Positions 36,194-49,813 are shown, counted from the first letter of the stretch. The stretch: DNA of 64,000 nt from Aristolochia californica (GCA_029961685.1 JARWKL010000015.1:24831220-24895219), one strand, 5' to 3'. The notes: generated by a model not told the origin, from the letters alone. A program made the numbers and translations.

Positions 36194-38114
36194 TGAGGGT
36201 GGGAAATGGCGGGAAGTCTTTTCACTCTATCATCGCATGAGAAGCGATGGGTTCCAACCCGATACATTCAGCTTCCCAGTTCTCCTGAAATCCTGCTCCG
36301 CCGACCCCTCCTTGATCCCCCTTGGCCGATCCGTCCATGCAAATGCTCTCAAGCGCGGCTTCGGCGTGGATCCTTACGTTAACAATGCGCTCATCACTAT
36401 GTATGCGAAATGTGGTTACCTTCACAAGGCACTCCAAGTACTGGATGAAATCTCTGAACCAGGTCCCGCATTATGGAACACGGCCATATCGTGCTTTTTT
36501 CACGCCGGGGACTGCAACAGTGCTCGCCAGGTGTTTGAGCGGGTGAGGGAACCGAATGTTGTTACCTGGTCGGCGATGATTTCGGGTTATACCCAGAATG
36601 GTCGTGCAGATGAGGCTCTGCTCGTTTTCAAACGAATGAGAGGAGAATGGGCTGGAATCAGCGATGAAACGGGTATTTGCCTGTTACCCAATGCTAACAC
36701 GGTTGCGGGTGTTCTAGCCGCTTGTGTACAGTTGAGGGATATAGGCTCTGGTATGCAAGTGCATGCATATGCAGAGAAGATAAGCACATTTACTGAAAGT
36801 GATACCTTTGTGGGTAGTATTCTAATTGATCTATTTGGCAGATGTGGGAAAATTGAGCTTGCCCAACGTGCTTTTGATTTCATGGTTGAAAAATGTGTTG
36901 TGGTTTGGTCTACATTAATTTCAGCTTATGTAAACAATGAGTGCCATTTTGGTGCAATTGAAGTTTTTAGGGGGATGACACGTGGGGAGATTAAGCCAAA
37001 TTACTTTACCCATAGCATGCTGATCAATGCATGTGGATCCATTTTAAATTTGCAGTTAGGAAAAGAATTGCATGGTTTTATTGTCAGAAATCAGATTGGT
37101 CCTGACATTGTTGTTTCAACAGCTTTAATAGACATGTACAGCAAGTGTGGTTTGATTGAGTATGCTAAGCGGGTATTTCAAGTAGATAGCATGTTCTTCC
37201 AGTACAACAGAACTCCAATGTGGAATGCTTTGATGGTTGGACAAGTAGGGAATAACCGTCTTGTTGAAGCATGGGACCTTTTCCGATCTATGACACATTA
37301 TACAAAACCCAATGAGGTGACCATGGCCATTGTTCTTCCGACATGTGCTCGTTCTTCTTTGCTACAATGTGGCAAGGAAGTTCATTGCTATTGTATCAAG
37401 TATGGTTTAGATGTAGAGATACTAGTAGGAAATGCATTGGTGGACATGTACTCAAAGTGTGGAAAGATTGAATTAGCCAAATTTCATTTTGACAGAATGC
37501 CCAGGAAAAACAGGATATCATGGACAACAATGATTGATGGATTTGGGATGAATGGAGATGGAGAAGGTGCAATTAGTATATTTTTAAGCATGGTGAGTGA
37601 CAATCATGTTGAGCCTGACCAGATCACCTTCGTTGCTCTCATCTCTGCTTGTAGCCATGCAGGTCTTGTTGACAAGGGCTTAGAGTACTTCAAAATTATG
37701 ACAGAAGATTTTGGTCTCATACCTTCAGATGAGAATTATGGCTGTGTAGTAGATCTTCTGGCTAGAGGAGGACGCATTGATGAGGCCAAGAACTTAATTG
37801 CTTCAATGCCCAAAAAGCCTGGTCCAAATGTTTGGGGAGCATTACTTAGTGCTTGTAGAATACATGGTGCTATAAATGAGGCTGAATTAGCATTAAAACA
37901 TCTCTTAGAACTTGATGCAAATGAAGCTGGGTTTCAGGCCTTAATGTCAAATATATATGCTGACGTGGGGAGGATGGAAGGCGTTCAGAAGGTGAGAAAA
38001 GCAATGAAAGACATGGGAGTGGGGAAAAGGCCTGGATGCAGCTGGTTGGAGATTAGTAGTGGTACTCATGAAATTGATGGAGGAAGACATAGGTCTGTGG
38101 AAGGTGTTGGTTAG
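36153..38114 (+). CDS. PLS-class pentatricopeptide repeat protein, E-type
   Basis: 653 residues, no intron. Tandem PPR motifs run almost from the first residue: FSLYHRMRSDGFQPDTFSFP, NNALITMYAKCGYLHKALQV, NVVTWSAMISGYTQNGRADE, STALIDMYSKCGLIEYAKRV, GNALVDMYSKCGKIELAK, ITFVALISACSHAGLVDKGL. An E domain follows (VWGALLSACRIHGAINEAEL ... KRPGCSWLEISSGTHEI). The protein stops in the E+ region without a DYW deaminase domain. PLS-type PPRs bind organelle RNA and usually guide C-to-U editing, recruiting a deaminase in trans when DYW is absent. No clear transit peptide is seen. A TGA directly precedes the ATG in frame, so the start cannot extend upstream. The divergent tail (EIDGGRHRSVEGVG) suggests C-terminal shortening. 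Confidence 0.9.
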   Translation: MTKKASSALLNLFSEGGKWREVFSLYHRMRSDGFQPDTFSFPVLLKSCSADPSLIPLGRSVHANALKRGFGVDPYVNNALITMYAKCGYLHKALQVLDEISEPGPALWNTAISCFFHAGDCNSARQVFERVREPNVVTWSAMISGYTQNGRADEALLVFKRMRGEWAGISDETGICLLPNANTVAGVLAACVQLRDIGSGMQVHAYAEKISTFTESDTFVGSILIDLFGRCGKIELAQRAFDFMVEKCVVVWSTLISAYVNNECHFGAIEVFRGMTRGEIKPNYFTHSMLINACGSILNLQLGKELHGFIVRNQIGPDIVVSTALIDMYSKCGLIEYAKRVFQVDSMFFQYNRTPMWNALMVGQVGNNRLVEAWDLFRSMTHYTKPNEVTMAIVLPTCARSSLLQCGKEVHCYCIKYGLDVEILVGNALVDMYSKCGKIELAKFHFDRMPRKNRISWTTMIDGFGMNGDGEGAISIFLSMVSDNHVEPDQITFVALISACSHAGLVDKGLEYFKIMTEDFGLIPSDENYGCVVDLLARGGRIDEAKNLIASMPKKPGPNVWGALLSACRIHGAINEAELALKHLLELDANEAGFQALMSNIYADVGRMEGVQKVRKAMKDMGVGKRPGCSWLEISSGTHEIDGGRHRSVEGVG

Positions 38115-39029
38115 AGTTCAAATTCTAGATAGAAGACATTCTTCAGACAATCTAACAAGGAGAAGGAGTTGAGCAATTGGCCATCCAAAGGGAAATTGGG
38201 ATCTTTTAAAAACAGTTGTTCAGTAAATGTATTGACTATAATTGGTCATCCAGTGAGCCCTAGGGTAATCGAGGAAACAGTTGATCATACTTGTAAATGT
38301 GTTCAGTGATTATCTCTGGCTCAAAACAGGGGACTTGTTTGCCTTTCTTGGGAAGGGTAGACCAGCAATATCTTTACTGGCATAAAGTTCATTCTTCTTG
38401 TTGCTGGAAATAAAACATGTTTGCCTTGTTCTCAATTCTTAATATACCAAGCATTCGGACTTGTCACTTGTTTTCGTTTTTATTCATTTAGTTCAGACCT
38501 GGTATTTAGATCTGAATTGTTCATGCTCCATACTCATTTGTGACTGAAGAAAGACGAATATCTAGTACAATTGCCTTGACTGAACAGAAGCTAGCATTTG
38601 TAATAGGCAACATGACCACCACTAGGTGACCATGGAAGTTCATTCCCTAAACATCTGTTTCCACTTTCTGCCCGTGATTGGCTCTTATTGTACCCAAACT
38701 GAAAGCCACTAAATTGGTGCTTTATTTTAACTTGTAAGTACCAAAATGTAGTATTTGAATAATAGACTCGCTTACAGGTGTTTCATGTCTCAAAATTTGA
38801 GTCCTAAAGCACATCAACACTGATGAAGGATCTCCAAATCCTAACCAAGTTACCTAGCAAAAGTTTTACATACCAAAGTATCTAATGGGCTTTATACTTC
38901 TTCTATTATATCGTATTGTACGTCGTCAGACATTTGCCCGAGTCACAGAACAGCCGAAGACCTACTTTTGGCGCTCGCCGGCGGATTCGCTTTGCTACAC
39001 GTATCTTTCTAAGGGTGCGGCTACCTTCC
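38115..39029. other. Intergenic region, PPR 3' flank and RUG3 upstream
   Basis: No gene. It contains the PPR 3' UTR and the RUG3 promoter. A frame starting at 38916 runs into RUG3 exon 1, but the region before 39030 lacks conserved sequence. Confidence 0.45.
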
Positions 39030-42000
39030 ATGGCACACCGCCTCCGGTGGCCTCAACTGGTCCGTCGCTTCTCTTCTTCTTCTCATTCCTCTGCCGCTCC
39101 TATCCTCTGGAAGCCTGCCGAACCAGAGCCTACAACCATTCTCCAGCTGCTGTCATGGGGACGAGGCAGCTCCGGCCAGCTCGGCGGCGGCGTCGAGGAG
39201 ACGCGTTATTATCCCACCCCGGTTACGTCTCTCCATCTTCCTCCTGATTTCCGCTTCTCTCCGATCTCAGGTCGACTTCCTGAGGCCACAAAGGCAGAGG
39301 GGGGCGTGGAGGTTGGCATTTCATGTGGGCTCTTCCACTCGTCTCTTCTCGTCGATGGGCAATTTTGGATTTGGGGAAAAGGAGATGGGGGACGTCTTGG
39401 GTTTGGTCATGAGAGTTACGCTTTTGTGCCCACTCTAAATTCGAACCTTCATGGTGTCAGGAGCCTTGCGCTTGGTGGCCTCCACTCTGTGGCGCTAACT
39501 CGCGATGGCGAGGTCTTCACCTGGTCAGTAGGTTTCTGTTCCTTCGTGATTATTTTCTCTGTCATGAGTCAATTCTGGAAGAAAGCTTGTTTCTTTTTTC
39601 GCTTTACATTGTCCAATATGTTTTCGATACATCGATATGAAAAGTATTGCTTTTTTAGTCTTATTCGTCGTTCGAATTTATTTTTGAGGATAGTAGTGAT
39701 TGGCTGCGTCCCTGTTTCTTCATAATATGATGGCTGCAGGTTTGAGCATATGAAGTAATACTGCATTTCGAATTCAGTTGCATCACATCTGCATTTGTGA
39801 CAACGCTTTTCCTTTTGTGAAAGAATAAAAATGAAAACTTTGCATCAGAAAAAAATTCAGTTGTTGGCCAGTGGATTCATTGATCAGGGGTGACTAAGGA
39901 AAACTGGCAGCCATGAGCTGATCACTCAATTTCCTTCAGAATTGACCCCTCAGCCACTTGGCTTATTTGACTTCTTTAAATAAAACGAAATAAAATAAAA
40001 TCTGGCATACGGATTCCCTTGATGGAGGGAGATCTTGAGCCCCAGACCGAGATAAGTTGGTTTTAGCTGCTTTTAGTTAAATTTGAACTCGCATTTTATT
40101 TTCTTAAAAGTGAACCTCAAATTAATTACCCATGTACTTTTCGAGATGTGGAAAATGCTTGAAGTAGGCAGTTAGTTGATTGAGGTGGTTTGGTCATTTC
40201 AATTGAAGAAAAACATGCACAGTTAAGAAGATATTGCCATTATTTGGGTTGGAAAGGCACAAAAAATAGAGGAAACCCAGAAATTATGTAGAAGGAAGTG
40301 GTGAAAAAAGGCTTAAAGAAGTGTGAACTTAGCAATAATGTTTTTAAGGATAAAGCTGGATGAGGAGATTCTTGTAGCCACTGCCTGCAGCATGGTTGGG
40401 AGGCTCCAATAATGATGATGGTGTTTTTTTTTTGAATATTCATGATGATGGTGTTAATGTAGCTATTTATGTAGTAGTTTCCCATCATGATGGGCTTGCT
40501 TGCCCACAGTCTTTAGTGAGGCTTGTTAGAGAGGGCCTTCTTATTTTTAGGAGGAGATTTGTAGAGAAAACTTGATGGAGAAGCGGTCACAAGTAAAGTA
40601 ACTCAATGGAAAGCAATTTTTTTTCTTTTTCCTTTGACCAATGTAAGAGACTTGTCTTATTGTAGGTCATTCACTAAAGTTGAGTTAAAATCAGGAACCT
40701 GTTGCCTTTGGATGAAGTGAAAACAAACTGTGTGGAGACACTTAAATTGTAATTCTATTAAAGACTTGAATTTTTTCCTCTCTGATGGATCTTTTTCTTT
40801 TGTTTTTCGGTGGAACTTGTGATGTTTTATTAGAAGAAAAGTAATAGAATGTTAAACAAAGTCTCTCAAGGGAGAGCAATCTCCCCACTACAAGGCCTGG
40901 ACAGGAAACCCCTTGGCTACTTTATTTGCAGTGCTATTGGCAGAACAAAACAAGTGCTGCCAAACAATTTGAAGAAGGATACAAATTTCTTTGATTTCAT
41001 CCCGAGACATGCCTAAGCTTCCATTGGGAAGTTGTTCTTTTGAAACCAGTTTACTGCCAATGCTGAATCTCCTTTTATCATCACTGGGTCTGCGAAGTGC
41101 TGAACATATATTCTTAGACCAGCTAGAAGAGCTTTTATTCTGCTTCAACAGAATTGCAAAGATACGCTGGTCCAGAATAGGCCATGAGAAAGTCCACTAC
41201 CCCAGCTGATCTGGGGTTTCCATCCGAGCTTCAGTCGAAGTCAAGGGAATTTTTCCCCCCTTTCTTGACTACCATGCTTTCCCAGTCTTTGGGCTTCTTT
41301 TTATTCATTTATTTAAGGAAATCATCATTATTTCAAAAATAAAAAAAGGAAGTCAAAGTTAAACACCTGTTTTCATGGAAAATCTCCCTTACTGTGCATA
41401 TAAGAGCTCCTTTGCCCCAAAGATCTTAGGCTGTGCATGTTTAATTATTTTGGTCTTAGAAGGGAGATTTTCTGCTCTGACATTGATAAGTGGATGAACT
41501 CTGCATTAGTTGTCTCTCAGGGGATTGTGACTGTTAAATTAATTTCTGAAGGCATCCCATATTTATGCGGTGTTTGAACTAACAAAAGTAAAAATATTTT
41601 GCTTCTGTCTTACAGAGCTCTACTTCAAAATGAATAAGTGTCTCATACTTCACTTCAGTGACTTGTTCATTCTATTGACTGAAGTTTGCAGGGGTTATGG
41701 CGGATTTGGAGCCCTAGGGCATTCAGTTTACCACAGGGAATTGTTACCTAGACTTGTGATAGGTCCTTGGAATGGAAAAATCTGCCAGATTGCAACTAGT
41801 GGGACGCATACTGCTGCAATTTCAGATTCAGGTCGGTGCATTGCAATGCATTAACTAATGAATTTTCCATATTAGGCAGTTTGAGTGCATTTATGTATAT
41901 ACATGTAGCAAAAACACTTCTGCTGCAAGTTGCAATGTACTTACTATTATCAATTTTATGTACTTTCTACTTTTCAAGGTATCGTTAGTGCAAAGAAGAG

Positions 42001-44491
42001 AAAGAGAAATTTTAGGGAATATTCAGATCTGAGATTTGCTAATTCGTTAAATTCATTGATACATGATTAAATCTCATTTCTATGTGCTACATGTATGTTC
42101 ATGATCAAAACATGGGTGACTCATGTAGGTGAGCTTTATACATGGGGCCGAGATCAAGGGGATGGTAGATTGGGACTAGGTGGTGGAGGTGGGCCAGGTG
42201 AAGGTGGTGCATTTAGCACTCCCACCAAAGTTAATGCATTACCAGTGCCTGTTGCTGCAGTTGCATGTGGTGGTTTTTTCACAATGGCTCTTACATTAGA
42301 GGGACAGGTTTGGAACTGGGGAGGTGAGTCCTGAAACTCTTTTATTTAGCACATGTTACTTCTAAATTATCTCTATTTGATTGATCACTTTTCACTTTTA
42401 CTTAACAAAGTTCGATGTTAGATATCTCTTTATTTTAGTGAAATCTAGCATATTTTGTTTGTTGTGAATGCTAATCCCCTGGAATTCTTCTCTTCACATT
42501 TGTATGTTCAAATCTTTTTTGGCATTGACATGGTGAGAATACTAAGGCTATGTTTGGAACATAGAAAGTGGAGAGAGAAGAAAAGAAAGAGAAGAGAAGA
42601 GAAAGAGAAAGAGAAAAGAAAAGAAAAGAAAAAAGGTTTTTCTTCTCTTGTTTGGATGCCTATGGAAAATGAGAGAGAAAATGGAAGAGAAATGTAGTTT
42701 CTCTTGTTTGGATACACATGGAAAATGAATGAAAAAGAAAAGAAAATTAGTAATATTTTAAAATTTTCTCTCAAATTTTTATTTCTTTTCTTTTCTCCCC
42801 AAATTCTATCATTTTGTGAGAGAAAATTTATTAACTAAGCTTTCTCTTTTATTTTATTTTTTTTCAATGATTCTTTGCTGCCAAACAACAGAAAACATCT
42901 TTCTCTCCCCTTTTCTTTTCTGTGGATTCTAAACAGGCCCTAAGGAAATGTTGTATTAACTCACATGTCATTGTTGAGGGCGTGAGAGTTTGGCTCTGTT
43001 GGGGTATGTGCATATTAAGCTTGTCAGAAGCTCTGTATCTATTGGGCCTCCTCTGTCTTGGATTTTGTTGAAATTAATGTATCATATTTTGGTTTAATGT
43101 AGTATCCTGTTGACCTATTTGGCACGTTTAAAGTAGTAATATTTTCTTTAATATTTTACAGCCAACTCCAATTATGAACTTGGAAGAGGTGATAGGAATA
43201 GTAACTGGAGACCAAAACCTGTTCCCAGTCTTCAAGATGTTCGTATTATTCAGATAGCTGGTGGAGGATATCACACTCTTGCCTTAACAGGTAAAGTCCT
43301 ATCCTGTAATATTGCTTCAGTTGATGGAACTCGTGTCCTCTTGTGAGGTTTGAATTAATTGCAGAACGTCGAGCACTTGATTTTAGTCCATCATAATAGA
43401 GAGAGAACTGTTGGAGCTCTTTTTTTTCCCCTCTTTGTGACATGTTCGTTATAATACTTGCCTCTATGTCAGATGAGGGTAAAGTTTTTTCATGGGGTCA
43501 TGGGGGGCATGGTCAGTTGGGTCATGGTTCTCTAGAAAGTCAGAAGGTCCCACTAATGATCGATGCTTTATCTGGCGAACGTATTGTCTCCATTTCATGC
43601 GAAGGCTCGTCTTCGGCTGCAATCACAGGTAACTGTTTTGATTCAACTTATCTAGGTTTATTGGTATATTTTCTTTCAAAATACATTATTATTACTTCAT
43701 ATTCAGAATTTTCTTTTCTTTTTTTAATGTACTGCAACATTTTCATATTTAGATTATAAAGTCATGTTCTGCGAGATGTGTGCCATTATTTTTACCCATT
43801 GCAGCCACCAGTGCTTGTGAAGGATTACTTTTTAATCTTTTTTTAATTTTTTTTCAGGGAACCGGTAAATATTTTTAGATAAACAGTTATTTCACTGTCA
43901 AAGCAATGGTCCAAATTTATATATGATTAAGTTTTGATTCCTTGTGGTGTTATGAACTGTGATATGATACTCACTTTCTAGTGCTGGCGTTTGATATTCC
44001 TCAAGTGAAGGTTTAAACAAGTTTTTCAATAAAAAAGGAAAGATTTAATAGAAGATGAAAAATGTTCAAAACAAGATCGAATGAAATAACACTTCAAGAA
44101 ATTATCAGAAATTTTCAAGTTGAGACTATGTAATCATCTCGTCTCTGTGCTCAATACACGAGTGTTCTTAGGCTCTCTGGTGTTATTTATTCTCTGCTTC
44201 TTCATGCAGCAACTTTATTGATCTCATAACCGGAATCTTATTTTCTTTGATTTTTGTACAGCATAGAGTTAATGATGATTATTTGTTGAAATGACAGATA
44301 AGGGGAAATTGTACATGTGGGGAAATTCGCAGGACTGCCAACTCGGTGTTCCTGGGCTCCCTGAAAAGCAACCGTCACCTGTTGAAGTAAAGTTTCTTAT
44401 GGATGAGGAGGAGCTGGGTGAGCATCATGTGCTCGCAGTCATTGTTGGTGCATCTCATGCAATGTGTCTGGTGTCAAGGACTCCAGCCTAG
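39030..44491 (+). CDS. RUG3: RCC1-family protein, RUG3 type (mitochondrial)
   Basis: Six exons: 39030-39523, 41692-41831, 42129-42323, 43162-43290, 43473-43628, 44298-44491. All introns are GT..AG and the 1308 nt give 435 residues. The N-terminus MAHRLRWPQLVRRFSSSSHS is Arg/Ser-rich, as in mitochondrial presequences. RCC1 blades carry WGRGSSGQLGGG, WIWGKGDGGRLGFGHE, WGYGGFGALGHS, WGRDQGDGRLGLGGGG, WGANSNYELGRGD, WGHGGHGQLGHGS and WGNSQDCQLGVPGLPE, that is, one seven-bladed propeller. This matches RCC1/UVR8/GEF-like 3 of Arabidopsis, needed for nad2 splicing and complex I. The start was chosen at the Met heading the presequence. Intron 1 is 2.2 kb with a possible LINE relic; intron 3 holds a MITE. 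Confidence 0.9.
40888..41170 (-). pseudogene. Possible LINE RNase H-like remnant in RUG3 intron 1
   Basis: On the minus strand, an open frame includes IKEICILLQIVWQHLFCSAN followed by STANKVAKGF. The pattern of a helix, a hydrophobic strand and an alternating N-x-x-A/V-x-x-A-K tail resembles the C-terminal RNase H-like region of plant non-LTR retrotransposons. Catalytic residues cannot be confirmed. Confidence 0.3.
42546..42940. mobile_element. Tourist-like MITE in RUG3 intron 3
   Basis: Starts GGCTATGTTTGGAA and ends TTCTAAACAGGCCC, imperfect inverted repeats, flanked by TAA at 42543-42545 and 42941-42943. The 395-bp interior is strongly strand-asymmetric: purine-rich (gagaagaaaag) on the left, pyrimidine-rich on the right, so it can fold back. 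TAA target and GGGCCTGTTTGG-type ends fit Tourist/PIF-Harbinger MITEs. Confidence 0.75.
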
Positions 44492-44580
44492 ATTCCAAAG
44501 CTTGTTTAAGCTTGTCCATGACCAAATTTTCAGTCCACATGAATTGAACTTCATAATGCAGCTATAAGGGCAAAAACAAC

Positions 44581-44897
44581 AGTTGAAAAATAAGTATAGA
44601 GGTATTTTGGTTATCTTATCTTATCTTTATTTATATATTTTGATGTAATCTTGTTCCGTATGTCCACCTATGTCTATGGACCAAGTTTAATGTAAGAGGA
44701 CATGTAGAATAGGAGATATAGAGATATTAGGGTTTACACTTATGTAATGGCATTTTTATGATTATACCAAACTTTTATTATAAATAGAGGTTGATTGGCA
44801 TCCAAGTCCTTTGTCACATATCTGTTCCTACTTTTCTCTCATCTCAACTTTCTCTCCTTCTCATTTTCTTCAACCCTCTCTCTTCTTAATTTTTTCA
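44581..44897 (+). repeat. 5' LTR of the copia element
   Basis: Starts agttgaaaaataagta (first base changed from TG) and ends tcttaattttttca. It holds ~50 bp (ggagatatagagatattagg through tgattatacc) absent from the 3' LTR, and many substitutions, so the insertion is old. Confidence 0.88.
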
Positions 44898-44910
44898 TGG
44901 TATTAGAGTA
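44898..44910 (+). other. Primer-binding site
   Basis: TGGTATTAGAGTA, two substitutions from the initiator tRNA-Met site TGGTATCAGAGCA, directly after the 5' LTR. Confidence 0.8.
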
Positions 44911-45419
44911 ATAAATCACATCTGGGAAGACTTTTTGTCAAGTTTTTTTAATCATATTGAAGTAGACTTTTTACATAAAGGAAGAGTCTTTATCAAGGTT
45001 TTTGGCTACTGGTTAGTAAAATTCAATTTTTTTTCTCCTTTTTTCTTTGCTATAACCCTAGGGTTACTAGTTCTATTATTCTAAGAATGGGATTTTGATG
45101 TTCTAAAGTGACCAAATAAGGTTTTTTATGTTGATCTTGAGATGGGCACCAATTTCTAGACCTGTCATTATTGACATCACCTTTGGCATCTATTGATGTC
45201 AGCCCTAATGCTACTCTCAGTGCACCGTATCTTCTAGAATTTGATCTTTGTGTTAGATTTGTTTGGATCTCTTAACATGTGCACATCATCTATCGGCCCT
45301 AATTGTAATTTTATGTGGTGGGGCTCACTTAAGCTGGTTGATTTTGAACTTTTTGGAAGTTTTATTTGATCTATTTGGTATTCTTATATATATGATTTAA
45401 TTGATTTTGGTGAGGTTTA

Positions 45420-48400
45420 TAATCTATATAAAGAATCATATAATCCAAATGGTAAAAATATTCTTACTATCACCTCTAAAAAGTTGAATGGTGATAATTA
45501 CCTTACTTGGTCTAGATCTGTTAGAATGTACTTAAAAAATAAAATTTATTAGGGATGACCTTCTTGTTCCTCAAAATGATGATTGTGAAGCTGAAGACAG
45601 TCAAGTGATGACTTGGATTGTCAACAACATATAATCTAATATCAGGAGCCAATTTTGAAACTGCTAAAGTCATGTGTTGTCTTTGGAAGTCCTTTGTAGA
45701 CAAGAGAACAATCTTTCCAAGGTTTATGAACTATATACATATTTATTTAACTTTAAAAGGAGTAATAGAACTATGAAAAAATATTATAGTTCTTTACTAA
45801 TGTCTTTCATCCATTTACTACGAATGAACGAGAACTCCGAAAACAACAAAGTCAACTCCTTATGGCAAAGTTTTTGGATGGTTTGGGTGTTGAATTTGAC
45901 AACATAAAGGTACAAATTTTGGCCTTGAATGAAGTACCTAACCTCTCTACTACCTTGAATAGGGTATAGATACCTGAAAGACAGTTGTACTTAAAGCTGG
46001 AAAAGATACCAAAGTAGGTGAAGCTACAACTCTTAATACATCAGCTACAACATCTAATTTCATTGAGACATCCAGAGCACACACAAGGATTGCCAGAAGT
46101 AGAGGCAGAGGCAAAGATAACTCAGGCAAGAGACGAGGCCTAAGAGATGGTAAATCTGAGCGCAAGTGTGTTCATTGTGGATGCACAAATCATTACTCGT
46201 ATATTGGATAAAGTTTGGGAAGGTTGTCTGGGCAAACATTATCGCATGGGTACAACCCCAGGGTCTGAAACTAGAACATCAGTCTCACTTGGTACTCAAT
46301 ATGAATTACAAAAATTAATCCAAGAACAACAACAGATCTCACAACAACAACAATAGATCTCACAATGTATCACACAGCTATCTTTTCTTTTTTTTTGCAT
46401 CCTTGGTACGTACGAGTCCTCCCACTTGTATGTCTGCATTCTCAATGTCTCATTCCCCATCTTTGGATCCTTGGTTTTGGCGCCACAAAACACTTGTCAG
46501 GAATGTCCTCACTATTTTCTAACTTAAAAGAGTATAGTCTCATTAAGCATGGTAACCTTGTTGATGGATCAGTTTCACCAATACAAGCAGTGAGTAATGT
46601 TACTCCTACTCCTTTTCTTTTCCCTCAACCTGCACTGTTAGTTCCAAAATTTCCTTTAAATTTGTTGTTCATCAGTTAGGTGGCTAAGTCCATGAATTGC
46701 TATTTCACCTTTTATCCAACTCATTGTGTCTTTCAGGATCTCGTGACGAGGAAAATGATTGGTTTTACTCATGAGAGAGGGGGGTTTTACTATCTGGATA
46801 TCCACAACCCAAACACTACTTTGTATGCTCTACTCACAATTGATTCACTTTTTTAGTGGCATCTCAAACTCAGTCATCCATCTCCTACAAAACCGATTCA
46901 AGTAATTCCAGACTTTCCTTCTAGTATTACTTTTCAATGCGAGTCATGTCAATTGGGCAAGGATCACCTGAGCTTTTTTCTGTTTCATCAAGTAAAATAT
47001 TTGAGCTTGCACTCAAATGTCTTGGGTACTTGTCTTGGACTAGTCAGTTTGGTCATAGATATTTTATTTTTTTTATTGATGATTTTATCAGATGATCTTG
47101 TATTTATCTTATTCGAGAAAAATCTGAAGCCTTTGATGTATTTTAACTATTTTATAATGAAATAAAGAATCAGTTTGCAACCTTTATCCATATCTTGCGT
47201 ACAAACAATGGTCTTGAATTTATAAACCATAAATTTGACTATTTTTGTCAATCACAAGGAATCATTCATCAAACTTCTTTTGTGTTCTCTCCACAACAAA
47301 ATGGAGTTGTTGAATGCAAAAATCGTCACTTACTTGAGGTAGCTCGTACTATGTTATTTTATATGAATGTACCTAAGTCATATTTGGTGTGATGTTGTTC
47401 TTACTGCATTCTTTTTTATAAATAGAATGTCGCCTTCTGCTCTTGATGACAAGATTCTAATTCAGATTGTTTTACCCACCACACCTCTTTTTCTTATATT
47501 ACTTTGTGTGTTTGAGTATGTATGTTTTGCACATATTTTTTATCATTCCAAGGATAAATTGTCTCCTCATTCTGTTAAATATATATTTCTGTGATATTCT
47601 CGGACACAAAAAGGATATGAATATTACTATCCAACTATGAGGAAAATATTTGTATTTGTGGATGTTACTTTCATCAAGGATGTTTCATTTTTTTAATCTT
47701 CCAGGTCTGAGTCGGTTCCTCCTGTACTTTATGTACTTAGTCCTATTATTCCTATTCTAGTTGATGAATGTGTTCTGATTTCACTCGATGCTCTTATTGA
47801 GAAACTACTACAGGTATATCAGCGCCGACAACAACCATCTCATCCTGGTCCAAATCCTCCATGCCCACCAAACCATGATTCTTCATTGTCTCCTAATCCT
47901 GGGCAAATGATCTCCACCATCCTATCGCTCTTCTGAAAGGTGTTCACAAATGTACTTGCCACCCTCTATCTCATTATGTTTCTTTTGATTTCTTTTCTGA
48001 TAATTATCGTAAGTTTGTTTTGTCCATCTCCACTTACACTATTTCTTCTTCAGTGCAGGATGCTGCTCTATTGACTCCTCAATGAAAAAAATCATGGATG
48101 TTGAGATGGAAACACTAATTGATAGAGGGACTTGGGAGTTATGTGATTTACCTCTAGGTGATGCTATGGTTGGTTGTTGTTAAATATAACTCTGATGGAT
48201 CTATTGAATGATATAAGGCTAGTCTTGCTGCCAAAGGATATACTTAGACTTTTGGTGTGGATATTTTTTAGACTTTTTCTCCAGTTGCCCGCTTGTCTTC
48301 TACTCGCATACTCATTTCTATTGTAATCCATCAAAGTTGGTCTTTGTTTCAACTGGATATTAAAAATATCTTTTTATATGGTGCAACCTCCAGGGTATGT

Positions 48401-49500
48401 TACTCAAGGGGGAGACACATAAGGTATGTCGACTCGAGAAGACCCTTCATGGCTTAAAACAGAATCCACGAGTGTGGTTTGAGAAATTTAGTTAAGTGGT
48501 TATATCGATAGGATTTTGTGGAAGCCACTGTGATCACTCACTATATATTATGAAATGAACATCTAGAATTATTATCTTATTGGTGTATATAGATGAGATC
48601 ATCCTGTCAGGGAGTGACAGATCATGCATTAAAAAGTTAAATCTCATTTGACAAATCACTTTTAGACTATAGATTTGGTTCAACTAAAATATTTCTTGGA
48701 TATTGAAGTTGCAAGAAACAAGGAGGGCATGGCTCTGACTTAGAGGAAATATGTCACTGATATAATTTAAGAGTATGAACATCTAGGAGCCAAACCAGCT
48801 GATACACATATGGAAGTAGGAGTTTATCTTCATGATGATCAAAATTCAGAATTGAAAGATAAAATAATGTATCAGAGACTAGTAGGCAATTTTGTTTATG
48901 CTATAGTTTCTAAACCAGATATCTCATTTGCAGTCAATGGATTGAGTCAGTTCATGGAGTATCCACGTAAGATTCACCTAAAGGGCTGCACGGAGAATAG
49001 TAGGATATCTTAAAGGATCACCAAGAAAAATGTCTCCTTTTTAAACCTAATAATCACTTGAAGATTGAGGCGTTATCTGATGCTGACTATGCAGGTTCCA
49101 AGCTTGACAAAAAATTAACCACTACATACTATGTATTTCTGGGAGAAAATCTAGTCAGCTGGATGAGTAAAAAGTAGAATGTTATTGCTTGGTCCAATGC
49201 AGTAGCTAAATATAGAGTAGTGGCACTGTTAGTGAGCTAATGTGGGTAAAATCTGTTATCCAGGAATTAAGCCTCTATCAAAAGGATCCTATGACTATGC
49301 ATTATGATAACCAAACAACAATCTTCATTACAAACAATCCGGTATTTTATGAAAGGACAAAGCATATAGAGGTAGATTGTCATTTTATCTAAGATGCAGT
49401 AATGAAGAAAGATGTAACATTTTCATATGTTCGGTCTAGTGATCAATTCGGTGATACTTTAACTAAAACACTGGGAAAATATGAATTTCTGAACATCTAG
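45420..49500 (+). pseudogene. copia gag-pol remains
   Basis: Recognisable in order: gag start KKLNGDNYLTWSRSVRMYL (~45480), a knuckle-like KCVHCGCTNH (~46165), protease WILGFGATKHLSGM (~46465; the catalytic Asp of DSGAT is replaced), integrase HLKLSHPSPTK, TNNGLEF (catalytic SDNG changed) and FSPQQNGVVECKNRHLLEVA, RT debris at ~48080-48980, and RNase H ALSDADYAGSKLDKKLTT (~49070). Stops and frameshifts in every domain show it is dead. Confidence 0.85.
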
Positions 49501-49546
49501 AGAAAGCTAGGACCATTTGACATATAGACCCAAGTTTGAAGGGGAG

Positions 49547-49813
49547 TGTTGAAAAATAAGTACAAATGCATTTTGGTTATTTTGCCTTAACTTTATTTAT
49601 ATGTCTTGATGTAATGTTGTTTTGTATGCCCAACTATGTCTATGGACCAAGTTTTATGTAAAGAGGATACATAGAATACTCAAACTCTTATTACAAATAG
49701 AGATTGAAGGACATGCATGTCCTTCAACACAGATCGGTTTCTCCTTTTCTCTCATCTCCACTTTCTTTCCCCCTCATTCTCTCTTCATCCCTCTCTCTTC
49801 TTAACTTTTTTCA
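49547..49813 (+). repeat. 3' LTR of the copia element
   Basis: Starts tgttgaaaaataagtac and ends cttaacttttttca; 267 bp. Followed by the ACAAC duplication at 49814-49818. Confidence 0.9.
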